64,000 bases of DNA from an uncultured Bacteroidales bacterium (GTDB lineage Bacteria > Bacteroidota > Bacteroidia > Bacteroidales > F082): positions 192,780 through 256,779 of the forward strand of contig CAJOHD010000003.1 of assembly GCA_905234275.1 (NCBI GenBank). Reading direction: 5' to 3'. The notes below the pieces were generated by a model. That model had not been told where the DNA came from, searched no databases, and saw nothing but the letters and a program-made list of their open reading frames with translations. Shown in pieces: positions 1 through 7,921 of the stretch. A program made the translations under genes and the position numbers. Each line of letters opens with the position of its first letter. Positions within the stretch are counted from its first letter, which is position 1.

Positions 1-144
1 AGTCTTTGCAACGTTTGCTGCAACTTTTTCATCAACGAGCTGCATGGAGCCCTTTGGGAGCCCGAGATCGTTCAAAATATTGTCATTGTCGATTCTTGTA
101 AGAATGTCAACTAATGCATTGCCTATGCCTAATACTTTTTTCAT
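1..144 (-). CDS. PfkB-family kinase (adenosine kinase-like), N-terminal fragment
   Basis: The minus strand from an ATG at 144 reads MKKVLGIGNALVDILTRIDN and stays open to the window edge (48 codons). This is the N-terminal nucleoside/sugar-binding segment of PfkB-type carbohydrate and nucleoside kinases, with the GxGNALVD motif followed by a G-S-M-Q-L-V sequence seen in the adenosine kinase-like members of Bacteroidota. The ATP-binding C-terminal half lies outside the window, so substrate (adenosine, or a sugar) cannot be decided. It is transcribed away from the polysaccharide operon and separated from it by tRNA-Asn and a repeat-filled gap. Confidence 0.75.
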   Translation of the reverse strand, partial: MKKVLGIGNALVDILTRIDNDNILNDLGLPKGSMQLVDEKVAANVAKT

Positions 145-429
145 ATTGATATTTTTTTCTAGTTTTTGTCTCTCGCTGATTACGCAGATTACACAGATCT
201 TTTTTCCACAATTTATTTCTCAGATAGCTCGCTAAAGCGAGCTGCAGATTTCGCTGATAATCTGCGGGATCTGTGAGTGTCAACGAACTAAATCCCTGTG
301 GAAGAACTACATAATTCTGCGTTTTCTGCGGGATCTGCGAGATACTAAAAAAAGAATGAACGCCTGTTGGTATCCATTCTCTCAATTAATAACATGAAAC
401 ATAAAAAATTACACTTTGTAATCTCTCTG
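145..429. other. Repeat-filled intergenic region
   Basis: No gene is seen between the kinase start and tRNA-Asn. The stretch is built from variants of a cgcagatt / ctgcgggatctg motif. It includes a hairpin at 226-243 (8-bp perfect arms agctcgct / agcgagct, 2-base loop) and a block at 244-341 that reappears, in the opposite orientation, at 31698-31790. The open frame through it is repeat-derived and is not called as a gene. Confidence 0.6.
244..341 (-). repeat. Dispersed intergenic repeat, copy 1
   Basis: On the minus strand the block reads ctcgcagat-cccgcagaaaacgcagaatta ... cttccaca ... gatttagttcg-tgac-ctcac-gat-cgcaga. The same order of sub-motifs occurs on the plus strand at 31698-31790, with gaps and substitutions. 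Both copies are intergenic. Function is unknown. Confidence 0.65.
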
Positions 430-503
430 CGCCCCCTTCAGGACTTGAACCTGAGACCCCCTGATTAACAGTCAGATGCTCTAACCAACTGAGCTAAGGA
501 GGC
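430..503 (-). tRNA. tRNA-Asn (GTT)
   Basis: The minus strand folds as a complete cloverleaf. The acceptor pairs GCCTCCT with AGGGGGC, the D arm is AGCTCAGTTGGTTAGAGC, and the anticodon stem TCTGA/TCAGG closes a CTGTTAA loop with anticodon GTT. The T arm carries GGTTCAAGTCC. CCA is not encoded. It sits between the kinase fragment and the 3' end of the polysaccharide operon, in the same orientation as the operon, with its own -7 element at 533-540. Confidence 0.95.
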
Positions 504-532
504 TAACAACGGTTTTTCTCCGTTTGCGGTTG

Positions 533-563
533 CAAAAGTACAACGTTTTTTGATACGTGCAAC
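533..563 (-). promoter_or_regulatory. Bacteroidota-type promoter for tRNA-Asn
   Basis: The minus strand carries TACTTTTG (533-540), matching the TAnnTTTG -7 consensus, and GTTG (560-563) 19 bases upstream as a -33 element. The spacing to the tRNA 5' end (503) fits a short leader. Confidence 0.55.
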
Positions 564-618
564 AAATTTTTAAAATATTTTTGAAAAATTTTATATCTTG
601 TTGAGTATCAATATGGTT

Positions 619-1203
619 TTAACCAAATATCGTCTTCCACAATATCGTTATATCAAGCCAAACCGACCAATTATTATAGTATTCTTTGTTGATTTTCACC
701 TTATCGGGCCAGATGACCTCGTCGTTATACCTCTGCGGATCGGCTTGTTGGGCTAAAATTTTGTCTTCGTGACGGTATTTTATAGAAGCGGGACCTGTCA
801 ATCCGGGACGCATTTTGAGGATTACTCTGTCATCGCCTTCGAGTTTGTCGGCATAGCCCGGCACATCGGGACGCGGACCCACGAAGCTCATGTCACCTAT
901 TAATATATTAATGAGCTCTAAAAACGTGTCGACCTTGCTCTCGCGAAGCCATTTGCCAAACGGCAGTATACGCTCATCATCGGCAATAGTGACAGAACCT
1001 GCATCTTCAGAGTTATCTCTCAAAGTTCGTATCTTATAGATTCTGAATAACTTACCGTCTTTTCCAACCCTTTCCTGCCGATAAATAAACGCCCCTTTCG
1101 GCATCTTTATCTTATGCAAAACAAAAACAACCAAAAGAAACGGTGATATGACTATCAACCCGATTAAGGAAAAAATTCGATCAAAAAGATATTTTAAAAT
1201 CAT
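619..1203 (-). CDS. Small phosphoglycosyl transferase (PglC/WcaJ C-terminal type) with altered catalytic dyad
   Basis: This 194-residue protein has one N-terminal membrane hairpin (about residues 8-30), the RQERVGKDGKLFRIYKIRT segment and the GDMSFVGPRPDVPGY signature of monotopic phosphoglycosyl transferases. These enzymes move a sugar-1-phosphate from a UDP-sugar to undecaprenyl phosphate. The family's catalytic Asp-Glu dyad lies in a D-E-L-P-Q-L motif, but here it reads D92-T93-F-L-E-L, so the Glu is missing. The upstream neighbour, 2 bases away, is a second, larger enzyme of the family with the dyad intact. This copy may be inactive, regulatory, or mechanistically altered. It is the last gene of the minus-strand operon. 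Confidence 0.85.
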   Translation of the reverse strand: MILKYLFDRIFSLIGLIVISPFLLVVFVLHKIKMPKGAFIYRQERVGKDGKLFRIYKIRTLRDNSEDAGSVTIADDERILPFGKWLRESKVDTFLELINILIGDMSFVGPRPDVPGYADKLEGDDRVILKMRPGLTGPASIKYRHEDKILAQQADPQRYNDEVIWPDKVKINKEYYNNWSVWLDITILWKTIFG

Positions 1204-1205
1204 GA

Positions 1206-2576
1206 TTATTTCTTGTTCGATGCTGTAATTTGTCCTTCCTCCAAGCCTTCGGTGCTTTCTTTCATGAAAATGACCTTCAACGTCAATAACAAAAGCTTCA
1301 AATCCATCAAAAGCGAGCAGTTTTCGACGTAAATCATGTCGAGTTTGAGCTTGTCGTATGAGGTGGTGTTGTATTTTCCGAAGATCTGCGCGTAGCCAGT
1401 CAGACCTGCCTTCACCCTGAGGCGGAAAGCGAACTCAGGTAGCTCTTTTTCGTATTCGTCAGCAATTTCTGGGCGTTCCGGACGCGGGCCGACGAAGCTC
1501 ATGTCACCGCTCAAGATATTGAAAAACTGCGGAAGCTCGTCAAGTCTTGTTGCACGGATAAACTTACCGACAGGCGTGATTCTGTCGTCTTTCTCGGCAG
1601 CCAAGCGCGCCACACCATCCTTCTCGGCATTAGGTATCATGCTACGGAACTTCAAGATTTTAAAGGTCTTTCCGTTCTTTGTATAACGCGTCTGACGGTA
1701 GAAAACCGGACCTCTGTCATAGAGGAAAATCGCCAGTGAGATCAGGATCATCAGCGGAGAAAGGATTATCAGACCAAAAGCCGACAAAAAGATGTCGAAT
1801 GCGCGTTTGATAACTCTCTCGGTTATGGTTAAAGTGCTGTTGTTTGCCAAAAGCAGTGGCGTGTCGAAAACTGCCAGCGTTTCGGCACTTCTGATGATGA
1901 TATCTGAGATTTTAGGAGTGATGTAAACCCTCTTTCCTTTAGCAAAACACGCCTTCAGTATGCGGTTGCGCTTCTCGCTCGGCACATCGTTGATCAAAAT
2001 GGCATCATAATCGTCGAGAATCTTATCAATTTCTTCAATATCTGCATCAAAACTTATCTCGCTTGTAACATTGTATTTATCATTTCTGGAATCAAACTTA
2101 TAAGCCAGATTGTTTTCATGATTTCCTTTGATAGTCAACACTTTATAAGGCGAGAAGACCTTATAGAACAACGTCATGAACAGATATGAGGCGATGGTCA
2201 CCAAGACTGCCTGTACGATAAAGGTGAGGCCATAATAGACCAGGAATTTCGGGATATAGCTCATATAGCCCGCCATCATCACGGTGACAACAAAATAAAC
2301 GCCATTGGAGATCAAGAGTCCGATTATCTGCGAGATGATGACGTTGGATTTTTTGTTCACCCCTATCTTGAAACCCCCGAAAAAGCTGATGAAATATGTG
2401 ATTATGAGGGCATAGACACCTATCACGAGGAAGTTACCCTTCATGATGTAGACTTTGTCGAGCATCACGTTCACATAGTTGAACCATACATAAATATAGC
2501 ACAACAACGCCATCAAAACCAATATGGTGTTGGCGAAAAAGCGGTACCAGTTTTTATATAACTTCATGTGTTTCAT
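1206..2576 (-). CDS. Polyprenyl-phosphate sugar phosphotransferase (WbaP/WcaJ type)
   Basis: This 456-residue enzyme probably starts repeat-unit assembly by loading a sugar-phosphate onto undecaprenyl phosphate in the inner membrane. Four to five hydrophobic segments fill about residues 10-145. A soluble region follows, then a re-entrant membrane helix near 265-290 and the catalytic domain with FYRQTRYTKNGKTFKILKFR, an intact L-D-E-L-P-Q-F dyad near residue 349 and GDMSFVGPRPERPE. Length and architecture match the large phosphoglycosyl transferases. The sugar cannot be read from sequence. It is 2 bases upstream of the small family member and follows a GT2 gene, as in capsule and O-antigen operons. 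Confidence 0.9.
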   Translation of the reverse strand: MKHMKLYKNWYRFFANTILVLMALLCYIYVWFNYVNVMLDKVYIMKGNFLVIGVYALIITYFISFFGGFKIGVNKKSNVIISQIIGLLISNGVYFVVTVMMAGYMSYIPKFLVYYGLTFIVQAVLVTIASYLFMTLFYKVFSPYKVLTIKGNHENNLAYKFDSRNDKYNVTSEISFDADIEEIDKILDDYDAILINDVPSEKRNRILKACFAKGKRVYITPKISDIIIRSAETLAVFDTPLLLANNSTLTITERVIKRAFDIFLSAFGLIILSPLMILISLAIFLYDRGPVFYRQTRYTKNGKTFKILKFRSMIPNAEKDGVARLAAEKDDRITPVGKFIRATRLDELPQFFNILSGDMSFVGPRPERPEIADEYEKELPEFAFRLRVKAGLTGYAQIFGKYNTTSYDKLKLDMIYVENCSLLMDLKLLLLTLKVIFMKESTEGLEEGQITASNKK

Positions 2577-2580
2577 AATA

Positions 2581-3342
2581 TTATTTTCTTAAAAGGCTGA
2601 ATATTTTCTCAAAATAACGTGAGGTCTGCTTGAAGAAATTGCTTGGCATGTTGTGTTCGCGCACGCAACGCATTCTCTCGCGCATGATTTTTCGGTGGAC
2701 TTTTATCCCGTTGGACGAAGTGCCGCCGCTGCGCATATTCACAAATACCTCGTTGATATACAATGTGTTGATGTTTCCCAACCATATCATTTTCACAAAC
2801 ATGTCGTAGTCGGCGCAGATTGGGTAGTCGAGGCTGTAAAGGCCGAATTTGTCGTAGCATTCGCGTTTCACATAAAACGAAGGATGCGGCGGCATCTTGC
2901 CCCAGCAGAGTTTCTCGCGTTTGAAATCCTTGCCTGAAAACATGCGTACGGTCTTGCTTGTGTCATGCCAGTCGACATAACGTACATCAGCGTAAACACC
3001 ATCAATTGCTGGGTTTTCAGTGAAAGCGGCATTCACTTTTTCGAGCACATCGTTGGATGCGAAGAAGTCGTCACTATTCAGGATGCCCACGACATCGCCT
3101 TGCGCCATCTTCACGCCTTTGTTCATGGCGTCGTAGATGCCTTTGTCGGGTTCGGATACCCAACGCAGACGACCTTCAAACTTCGGTTCGAATTCCTTGA
3201 TGATATCCATGGTGCCGTCCTTCGAATTACCGTCAACGATGATATAGTCGATATCCTTAAACGTCTGATTCAGAACGCTTTGCATGGTATCGCGCAAGGT
3301 CTCTGCGCTGTTATATGTCGCTGTAATTAAAGAGATTTTCAT
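2581..3342 (-). CDS. Glycosyltransferase family 2
   Basis: This 253-residue protein has the GT-A fold start MKISLITATYNSAETL, the DGNSKDGT nucleotide-binding turn (about 37-44), the conserved PDKGIYDAMNKG segment and an N-S-D-D metal-binding motif near residue 91. These are diagnostic of WcaA-like GT2 enzymes, which add one sugar to a lipid-linked oligosaccharide at the cytosolic membrane face. The C-terminal third is basic, suggesting peripheral membrane binding. It lies between licD and the phosphoglycosyl transferases with short spacers, so it is probably co-transcribed. Donor and acceptor are unknown. Confidence 0.9.
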   Translation of the reverse strand: MKISLITATYNSAETLRDTMQSVLNQTFKDIDYIIVDGNSKDGTMDIIKEFEPKFEGRLRWVSEPDKGIYDAMNKGVKMAQGDVVGILNSDDFFASNDVLEKVNAAFTENPAIDGVYADVRYVDWHDTSKTVRMFSGKDFKREKLCWGKMPPHPSFYVKRECYDKFGLYSLDYPICADYDMFVKMIWLGNINTLYINEVFVNMRSGGTSSNGIKVHRKIMRERMRCVREHNMPSNFFKQTSRYFEKIFSLLRK

Positions 3343-3347
3343 CGTTT

Positions 3348-4043
3348 TTAATCTAAATATTCGTCAAGGACGCCTCTTTTGAGGTATTTGTTGAACATTT
3401 CCTGTTCTTTCTTTTTAAATAAATTCTTAATCAAGCACTTAGGTATGAAAAGTTTCACCCACTGCATGACTTTAAACACCCATATTCTCCATTTAGGTGC
3501 TTGATAGTCAAGCCATTGCGCAGGTGTACGCCAGTCTTTGCCATACCAGTATTCCAACACGCCATCGATGTCGGCCGGAGCGCTGAACTCCACGCCTTTA
3601 AACTCGATATTCGCTTGATTGTCAAAGAATTTGCGGGGAAGCGGCTCACCGCAGTTTATCAGAAGCTTGTCGTTATAGTCAGTAAAGAAATAGACATCGA
3701 TATACTCGTTGTTTCTGATGACTGAAATCAGTCCGCGGTCGTCCCAACGAGCCACCTCGAAGCCATGCTCGCGAAACTCGAAAAGCATCGACAGAAAGAG
3801 GTTGACATCTTTAAAATCAGCGCCCAAGTCGATGTCCTCGTCATGAGCTATGAAATCTTTTTCACGAGCGGCGCCGAGCAAAGTGCCGTATGCCAGGAAG
3901 AATTTGAAGCCGTTTCTGTCGGCAATCTCCTTGAAAAGACAGAGGTTTTCGAAAGCTTTCTCTTTGTCGATAGGTTTCCAGCCCAAATAGATTTGGACGA
4001 GCTTGTATTTATATGTACCTTTCGGTGTCTTAATTCTCGGCAT
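3348..4043 (-). CDS. LicD-family phosphotransferase
   Basis: This 231-residue protein carries the LicD nucleotidyltransferase-fold motif YGTLLGAAREKDFIAHDEDI at about residues 52-71, including the D-x-D metal ligands, and the YWYGKDWRTP segment typical of the family near the C-terminal third. LicD enzymes move phosphocholine or a related phospho-substituent from a CDP-linked donor to a glycan. The next upstream gene, 2 bases away, encodes a nucleotidyltransferase fused to a PLP enzyme, which could make that donor. The pair therefore looks like a glycan-decoration module. Which phospho-group is transferred is inference. Confidence 0.85.
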   Translation of the reverse strand: MPRIKTPKGTYKYKLVQIYLGWKPIDKEKAFENLCLFKEIADRNGFKFFLAYGTLLGAAREKDFIAHDEDIDLGADFKDVNLFLSMLFEFREHGFEVARWDDRGLISVIRNNEYIDVYFFTDYNDKLLINCGEPLPRKFFDNQANIEFKGVEFSAPADIDGVLEYWYGKDWRTPAQWLDYQAPKWRIWVFKVMQWVKLFIPKCLIKNLFKKKEQEMFNKYLKRGVLDEYLD

Positions 4044-4045
4044 GA

Positions 4046-5857
4046 CTATAGTTTCTTTAATGTTTCAACAAGTTTGCTGTTGTCTTTACGGTCGCGAATC
4101 GCAATGCGGATGTAGTTTTTACCTCCGAATGCCGATTTTGTTGAGCAATCTTTTATCAAGATATCGGCTTTTTTCAACAAAATGCGGGTTAATTCGGTCG
4201 AAGTGTACTTGTTTTTCACCTCGCAGAGGAAATAGTTGGCTTGTGAATCGACCACTCTCAAGAAAGGAATCTGTCTCAACTCATTGATAAACAATTGCCT
4301 TTCTTCGATAAACTTATCGCAAGCCTCTTGATAATCTTTCTCGTATTTTGCGAAAATCTGCATGTAATACTCGGCAAACGAGTTGATGTTCCAAATAGCC
4401 ACGTCTTTCTTCATCTTTGCGATGATCTCCTTGTCGGAAGTGGCAAAAACACCCAATCTCAATCCCGGCACACCATACGATTTGCTTATCGACTTCATCA
4501 CCATCAGGTTAGGATTCGACTCGAGTATATCATTGTGCAACAATGAGTTATCTTTATGATTATCGGTAAAATCAACGAAGCTTTCATCGACAATCATGCG
4601 AATTTTACGCTCAGCAGCCCACTTCACTAGACTTAAAACGTCATTTTTCGGAATGTAATTACCTGAAGGGTTGTCAGGATTGACCAAAAGCAGCATATTC
4701 ACTCCTTTACCATCGAAAAACGTCATCAAATCGTCGGCTTTATAAGCGAAATCAGCGTTTTGCGGGATATATTGAACCACATTTTCTTTCAGAAGTCGAT
4801 TTGGATATTCCTCGAAAGTCGGGTAAATCACACCGATTTTCTTATCGGCAAAGCTCTCCATCGCGCTCTTGATGAGCTCAGCGGCACCGTTACCAACGCA
4901 GACGTATTCCTGCCTGATATTGAAGTACTTACCAGCCAGCAACGAGTTGACAAACATACCCGAAGGGTACTCCTGCAGCAACACGTCGAAGTTGGCGCGA
5001 AGCTCGTCTTTCATCTTAGGCGTCGGGAAATACGGATTCACGAGGTAGCAGAAGTCGAGAAGCTTCGGGAAGCGCCAGTATCCGCCATAGCGTTTCATGT
5101 ATTTTTTAAGCTTCAAATCGCCCTCGGCAAAGATGGTCTCAGCGATGTCAAGGTCTTGAATATCATCGATTTCGTACCATTTCTCGTCGCCAATAGGCAA
5201 AGCCTTCAAACTCGATTTGTCGATCATCGTGAGCACCCGCAGCACCTCTTCGTAGTACTCGTTGTTGCCTTTCATCTGGCAATAAGCCTCAAGCAGCGGC
5301 AGATACTGGTTGTTGATATAGCTCTTGCTGAATTTATAGATGTTGACGGTTTTGTAATATTTCTCGGCTTCCGTCTGCTTAAACTCCTTTTTCGATATGA
5401 AATTCAATATGTTGCAGTCGTCGTCGATGGTCACCATGGTGCCGTCCATCCATTTCTCGTATTTTGCCACGAGAGCAAGGTCAGGTTGTTGATTATCAAC
5501 GAGAAGATGCAGCATCGACTCTTCGTAAATCAGGTCGGATTCAAGCAGAAGAGTGTCGTCTTCCTTGAACTTATCTTTAGCCAAAGCAAGCGAATAGATG
5601 TTGTTTGTCTTATCGTAGATAGGGTTTTCGACAAACTCAACATTCAAGTTACCATATTGATTTTCAATATAGTTTACAAGATTTTCTGCTTTATAGCCCA
5701 CCACTATCACTATTCGTTTCAGGTCGAGATGCGAGAGGTAGGTCAACACGCGGTCGATGAGTTTCACACCATTGACTTCAACCATGCATTTGGTGTTGTT
5801 TTTTGTGAGCTCACCGAGACGCTTGCCCATGCCCGCTGCTAAGATAATCGCTTGCAT
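4046..5857 (-). CDS. Fused CTP-type nucleotidyltransferase / class I-II aminotransferase-fold enzyme
   Basis: This 603-residue protein has two enzymes. Residues 1 to about 235 are a LicC-like sugar/alcohol-phosphate nucleotidyltransferase with the LAAGMGKRLGELTKNNTKCM signature. Residues about 255-603 are a PLP enzyme of the histidinol-phosphate aminotransferase / CobD threonine-phosphate decarboxylase type, with NPDNPSGNY, VDESFVDF and SISKSYGVPGLRLG; the Lys near 457 binds PLP. The LicD gene follows directly. A reasonable inference is that the PLP domain makes or modifies an aminated phospho-compound, the N-domain activates it with CTP, and LicD transfers it. A CDP-amino-alcohol and a CDP-aminoalkylphosphonate (compare PntC-type fusions) are both possible. 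Confidence 0.8.
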   Translation of the reverse strand: MQAIILAAGMGKRLGELTKNNTKCMVEVNGVKLIDRVLTYLSHLDLKRIVIVVGYKAENLVNYIENQYGNLNVEFVENPIYDKTNNIYSLALAKDKFKEDDTLLLESDLIYEESMLHLLVDNQQPDLALVAKYEKWMDGTMVTIDDDCNILNFISKKEFKQTEAEKYYKTVNIYKFSKSYINNQYLPLLEAYCQMKGNNEYYEEVLRVLTMIDKSSLKALPIGDEKWYEIDDIQDLDIAETIFAEGDLKLKKYMKRYGGYWRFPKLLDFCYLVNPYFPTPKMKDELRANFDVLLQEYPSGMFVNSLLAGKYFNIRQEYVCVGNGAAELIKSAMESFADKKIGVIYPTFEEYPNRLLKENVVQYIPQNADFAYKADDLMTFFDGKGVNMLLLVNPDNPSGNYIPKNDVLSLVKWAAERKIRMIVDESFVDFTDNHKDNSLLHNDILESNPNLMVMKSISKSYGVPGLRLGVFATSDKEIIAKMKKDVAIWNINSFAEYYMQIFAKYEKDYQEACDKFIEERQLFINELRQIPFLRVVDSQANYFLCEVKNKYTSTELTRILLKKADILIKDCSTKSAFGGKNYIRIAIRDRKDNSKLVETLKKL

Positions 5858-5859
5858 AT

Positions 5860-5898
5860 TTTTCAGTTTACAGTTTATCAGTTACCAGTTATCAGTTT
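5860..5898. repeat. Short tandem repeat at gene junction
   Basis: Imperfect copies of a cagtttat / cagttacc unit lie between the fusion gene and the upstream glycosyltransferase. The last codons of the glycosyltransferase (ending Thr-Gly-Asn) are read from this repeat. Similar A/T-rich short tandem repeats mark several gene junctions in the window. Confidence 0.55.
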
Positions 5899-6807
5899 TT
5901 TAATCTTTCTCTTAATGCCAAACGGTATCAATTGATTTATTCTATTGTATAAAGTGTTGTTGTTTCGGTAGAAACATTTGTCGAAACCGTAGTCAGGGAC
6001 CACATATTTCGGATGTTGGAGAGGGAACTCGAGTTCCTGTTGTGCCAAGTAATCCTTGGCATCGGTGCTGAACGAGGTGTGGGTGGCGCCTTCACCGAAT
6101 CCGATATTCGAAATCAGGCTCACTTTAGGGAATATCGAGAGCTGGTTTTGTGCCGAAAGTGTCAGGTACCATTGCCAGTCCCAAGCGCTCACATGGTTAG
6201 CGTCGACAGCTTTCAGGCGGTATCTCCAATAGTGAACGTCCCAAGCGCAATAGCCGATATTCTTGATGATAGAGTCCTCATAATGCGAGCCGCGCCATGT
6301 CATGTTCAAGTCCATGTTTTTCCACGATCTGCGCCAGGTGCCCCAGCCGTTTGTCGACTTATATTTCGAGAAACAATAACTGTCTTTGATCTTGTATTTC
6401 TTGATGTAGTTGGCTCCGTCGACCATCCCGATACGGTCGTCGTCCTTGTATAGCTCAAGCATCTCCGCCATAAACGGGAAGAACGACTTCTGTGGGAGGC
6501 AGTCATCCTCAAGTATGATACCGACCTCCTCATTCTCGAACAGCCAGTCGATGGCAGTGCTCACACCAAGCGAGCAGCCGACGTTTTTGTCCAAGAAACG
6601 CGTCTTCACCTCACAGTCCCAGTCGACCTGCTTTAGCAGCTTATCTCTCAGATTGTCAACGACTTCCTTCTCTCCTTCGCGGTCTTCACGGGCACCGTCA
6701 CAAGCCAGATACAACTTCTTCGGCTGAGCCTCACGAATCCTCTCAAACGTTCTCAAAGCCGTGTTTTCACGGGTAAAAAACACCAATAATATAGGAATAT
6801 TATACAT
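5878..6807 (-). CDS. Glycosyltransferase, GT-A fold (HlpA/GNT-I-like)
   Basis: This 309-residue protein starts MYNIPILLVFFTRENTA, a GT-A N-terminus, and carries the metal-binding IILEDDCLPQKSFFPFM motif near residues 95-110, in the style of proteins annotated as hemolysin HlpA-like or nucleotide-diphospho-sugar transferases. A Trp-rich central part (NGWGTWRRSWKNMD, AWDWQWYL) is conserved in that group. It probably adds a sugar to the growing repeat unit. It lies 6 bases after the GT4-like gene and 20 bases before the fusion gene in the same operon. Sugar specificity is unknown. Confidence 0.8.
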   Translation of the reverse strand: MYNIPILLVFFTRENTALRTFERIREAQPKKLYLACDGAREDREGEKEVVDNLRDKLLKQVDWDCEVKTRFLDKNVGCSLGVSTAIDWLFENEEVGIILEDDCLPQKSFFPFMAEMLELYKDDDRIGMVDGANYIKKYKIKDSYCFSKYKSTNGWGTWRRSWKNMDLNMTWRGSHYEDSIIKNIGYCAWDVHYWRYRLKAVDANHVSAWDWQWYLTLSAQNQLSIFPKVSLISNIGFGEGATHTSFSTDAKDYLAQQELEFPLQHPKYVVPDYGFDKCFYRNNNTLYNRINQLIPFGIKRKIKKLITGN

Positions 6808-6813
6808 AACCTA

Positions 6814-7920
6814 TCAACTTAAATTCTTAAAAACATCATCGATAAAAGCCCCAACAGTATGGCTATCACAATAATTACAATCGTTTATATCAATGTCTTC
6901 CAAATCATTCAAACTATTGAATTTCTCCACCGCCCTACCAATGTGATAATCTTCCACAAGTTTACCTATCAATCCCTTCGCCGGCACATATACCGGAGTC
7001 TTAAACTGCGCGCAATATCCGATGATTCCGCTACTTGCATTGACGATTCTGTATGGCAAGACAACCTTGTCAGCAGTGTAAACCAAACTCCCCATATAAT
7101 CGTATGGCAGAAACTCTATCTTCGTTATTATTTGAATTTTATCTTTCAATAATTCCATTCTATTGAAAAACTGCTCTTTAATATCATTATCAATGCGACC
7201 TGCGAATACAATACAGTATTTCCGACACTCATCATCCGGCGTATTCTCAATCATATCAGTCACTTCCAGCGTTCCTTTGCGCTCCTCCAGATAGCCCAGA
7301 TGCAAGATTATCTGTTTGTCTTCAGCAACATCCAACTCATCTCGCAAATCCTTAATTTCCTCAATTTTAAAAGGAATATACGGATCCGTCAAATATTTGA
7401 ACTTGTTGGTCTTCCAAATCTCATTCAGCTTCAAAACAGAATCATTATCATTCAAAATAAACACATTTTCTATGCTTTTCTTGCGTGATAACAGTCTGTA
7501 TTTCAATTTGTTAGATAATTTATTCAAAAACGAGGCCGTAGCCAGGTCATGCAGATAAATCGAGTAAATTATGCCCGAGACCTTGCTTTCCCCCACGGAA
7601 TAAGGCAAAAACGGCATGAAATTCATCAAAGTGTTGAGGAAAATCTTGTCGGGCTTAACCTCCTTCACCACTTTTTTCAACTGCCTGTTCATCCGCCATG
7701 ATTTCTTCAGTATCCCACCTTCTCCCTCTTCATTTTCAAGGTAAATGAAACTTATATTATCAGCTTTATCCCATTGAAAATCAACGCTTCGCTTTTCAAA
7801 ATCTTTGCCGACGGCGAAAACAAACTTGTCTTTTGACTCAAGGGCACCCTGATACAGATGATGAAGGTACTCGATATGATGTCCTTCGGTCTTCAAGTCA
7901 TATATCAAAATCTTCGCCAT
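6814..7920 (-). CDS. Glycosyltransferase, GT-B fold (family 4-like)
   Basis: This 368-residue protein starts MAKILIYDLKTEGHHIEYLHHL and has a GT-B layout: an N-terminal Rossmann-like half, then IILHLGYLEERKGTLEVTDM, the start of the donor-binding half with the conserved G...RKG turn, near residue 205. The usual E-x7-E motif near the C-terminus is weak (VLPYRIVNASSGIIGYCAQF region), so it is a divergent family 4-like enzyme. It is 1 base from the flippase stop and 6 bases from the next gene. Its place between flippase and other transferases supports a role in repeat-unit assembly. Confidence 0.75.
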   Translation of the reverse strand: MAKILIYDLKTEGHHIEYLHHLYQGALESKDKFVFAVGKDFEKRSVDFQWDKADNISFIYLENEEGEGGILKKSWRMNRQLKKVVKEVKPDKIFLNTLMNFMPFLPYSVGESKVSGIIYSIYLHDLATASFLNKLSNKLKYRLLSRKKSIENVFILNDNDSVLKLNEIWKTNKFKYLTDPYIPFKIEEIKDLRDELDVAEDKQIILHLGYLEERKGTLEVTDMIENTPDDECRKYCIVFAGRIDNDIKEQFFNRMELLKDKIQIITKIEFLPYDYMGSLVYTADKVVLPYRIVNASSGIIGYCAQFKTPVYVPAKGLIGKLVEDYHIGRAVEKFNSLNDLEDIDINDCNYCDSHTVGAFIDDVFKNLS

Positions 7921-7921
7921 C

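Noticed and set aside
4760..5842. Long plus-strand open frame (360 codons)
   Set aside because: It is fully antisense to the nucleotidyltransferase-aminotransferase fusion, which has clear motifs. The plus frame has no recognizable motif and no promoter.
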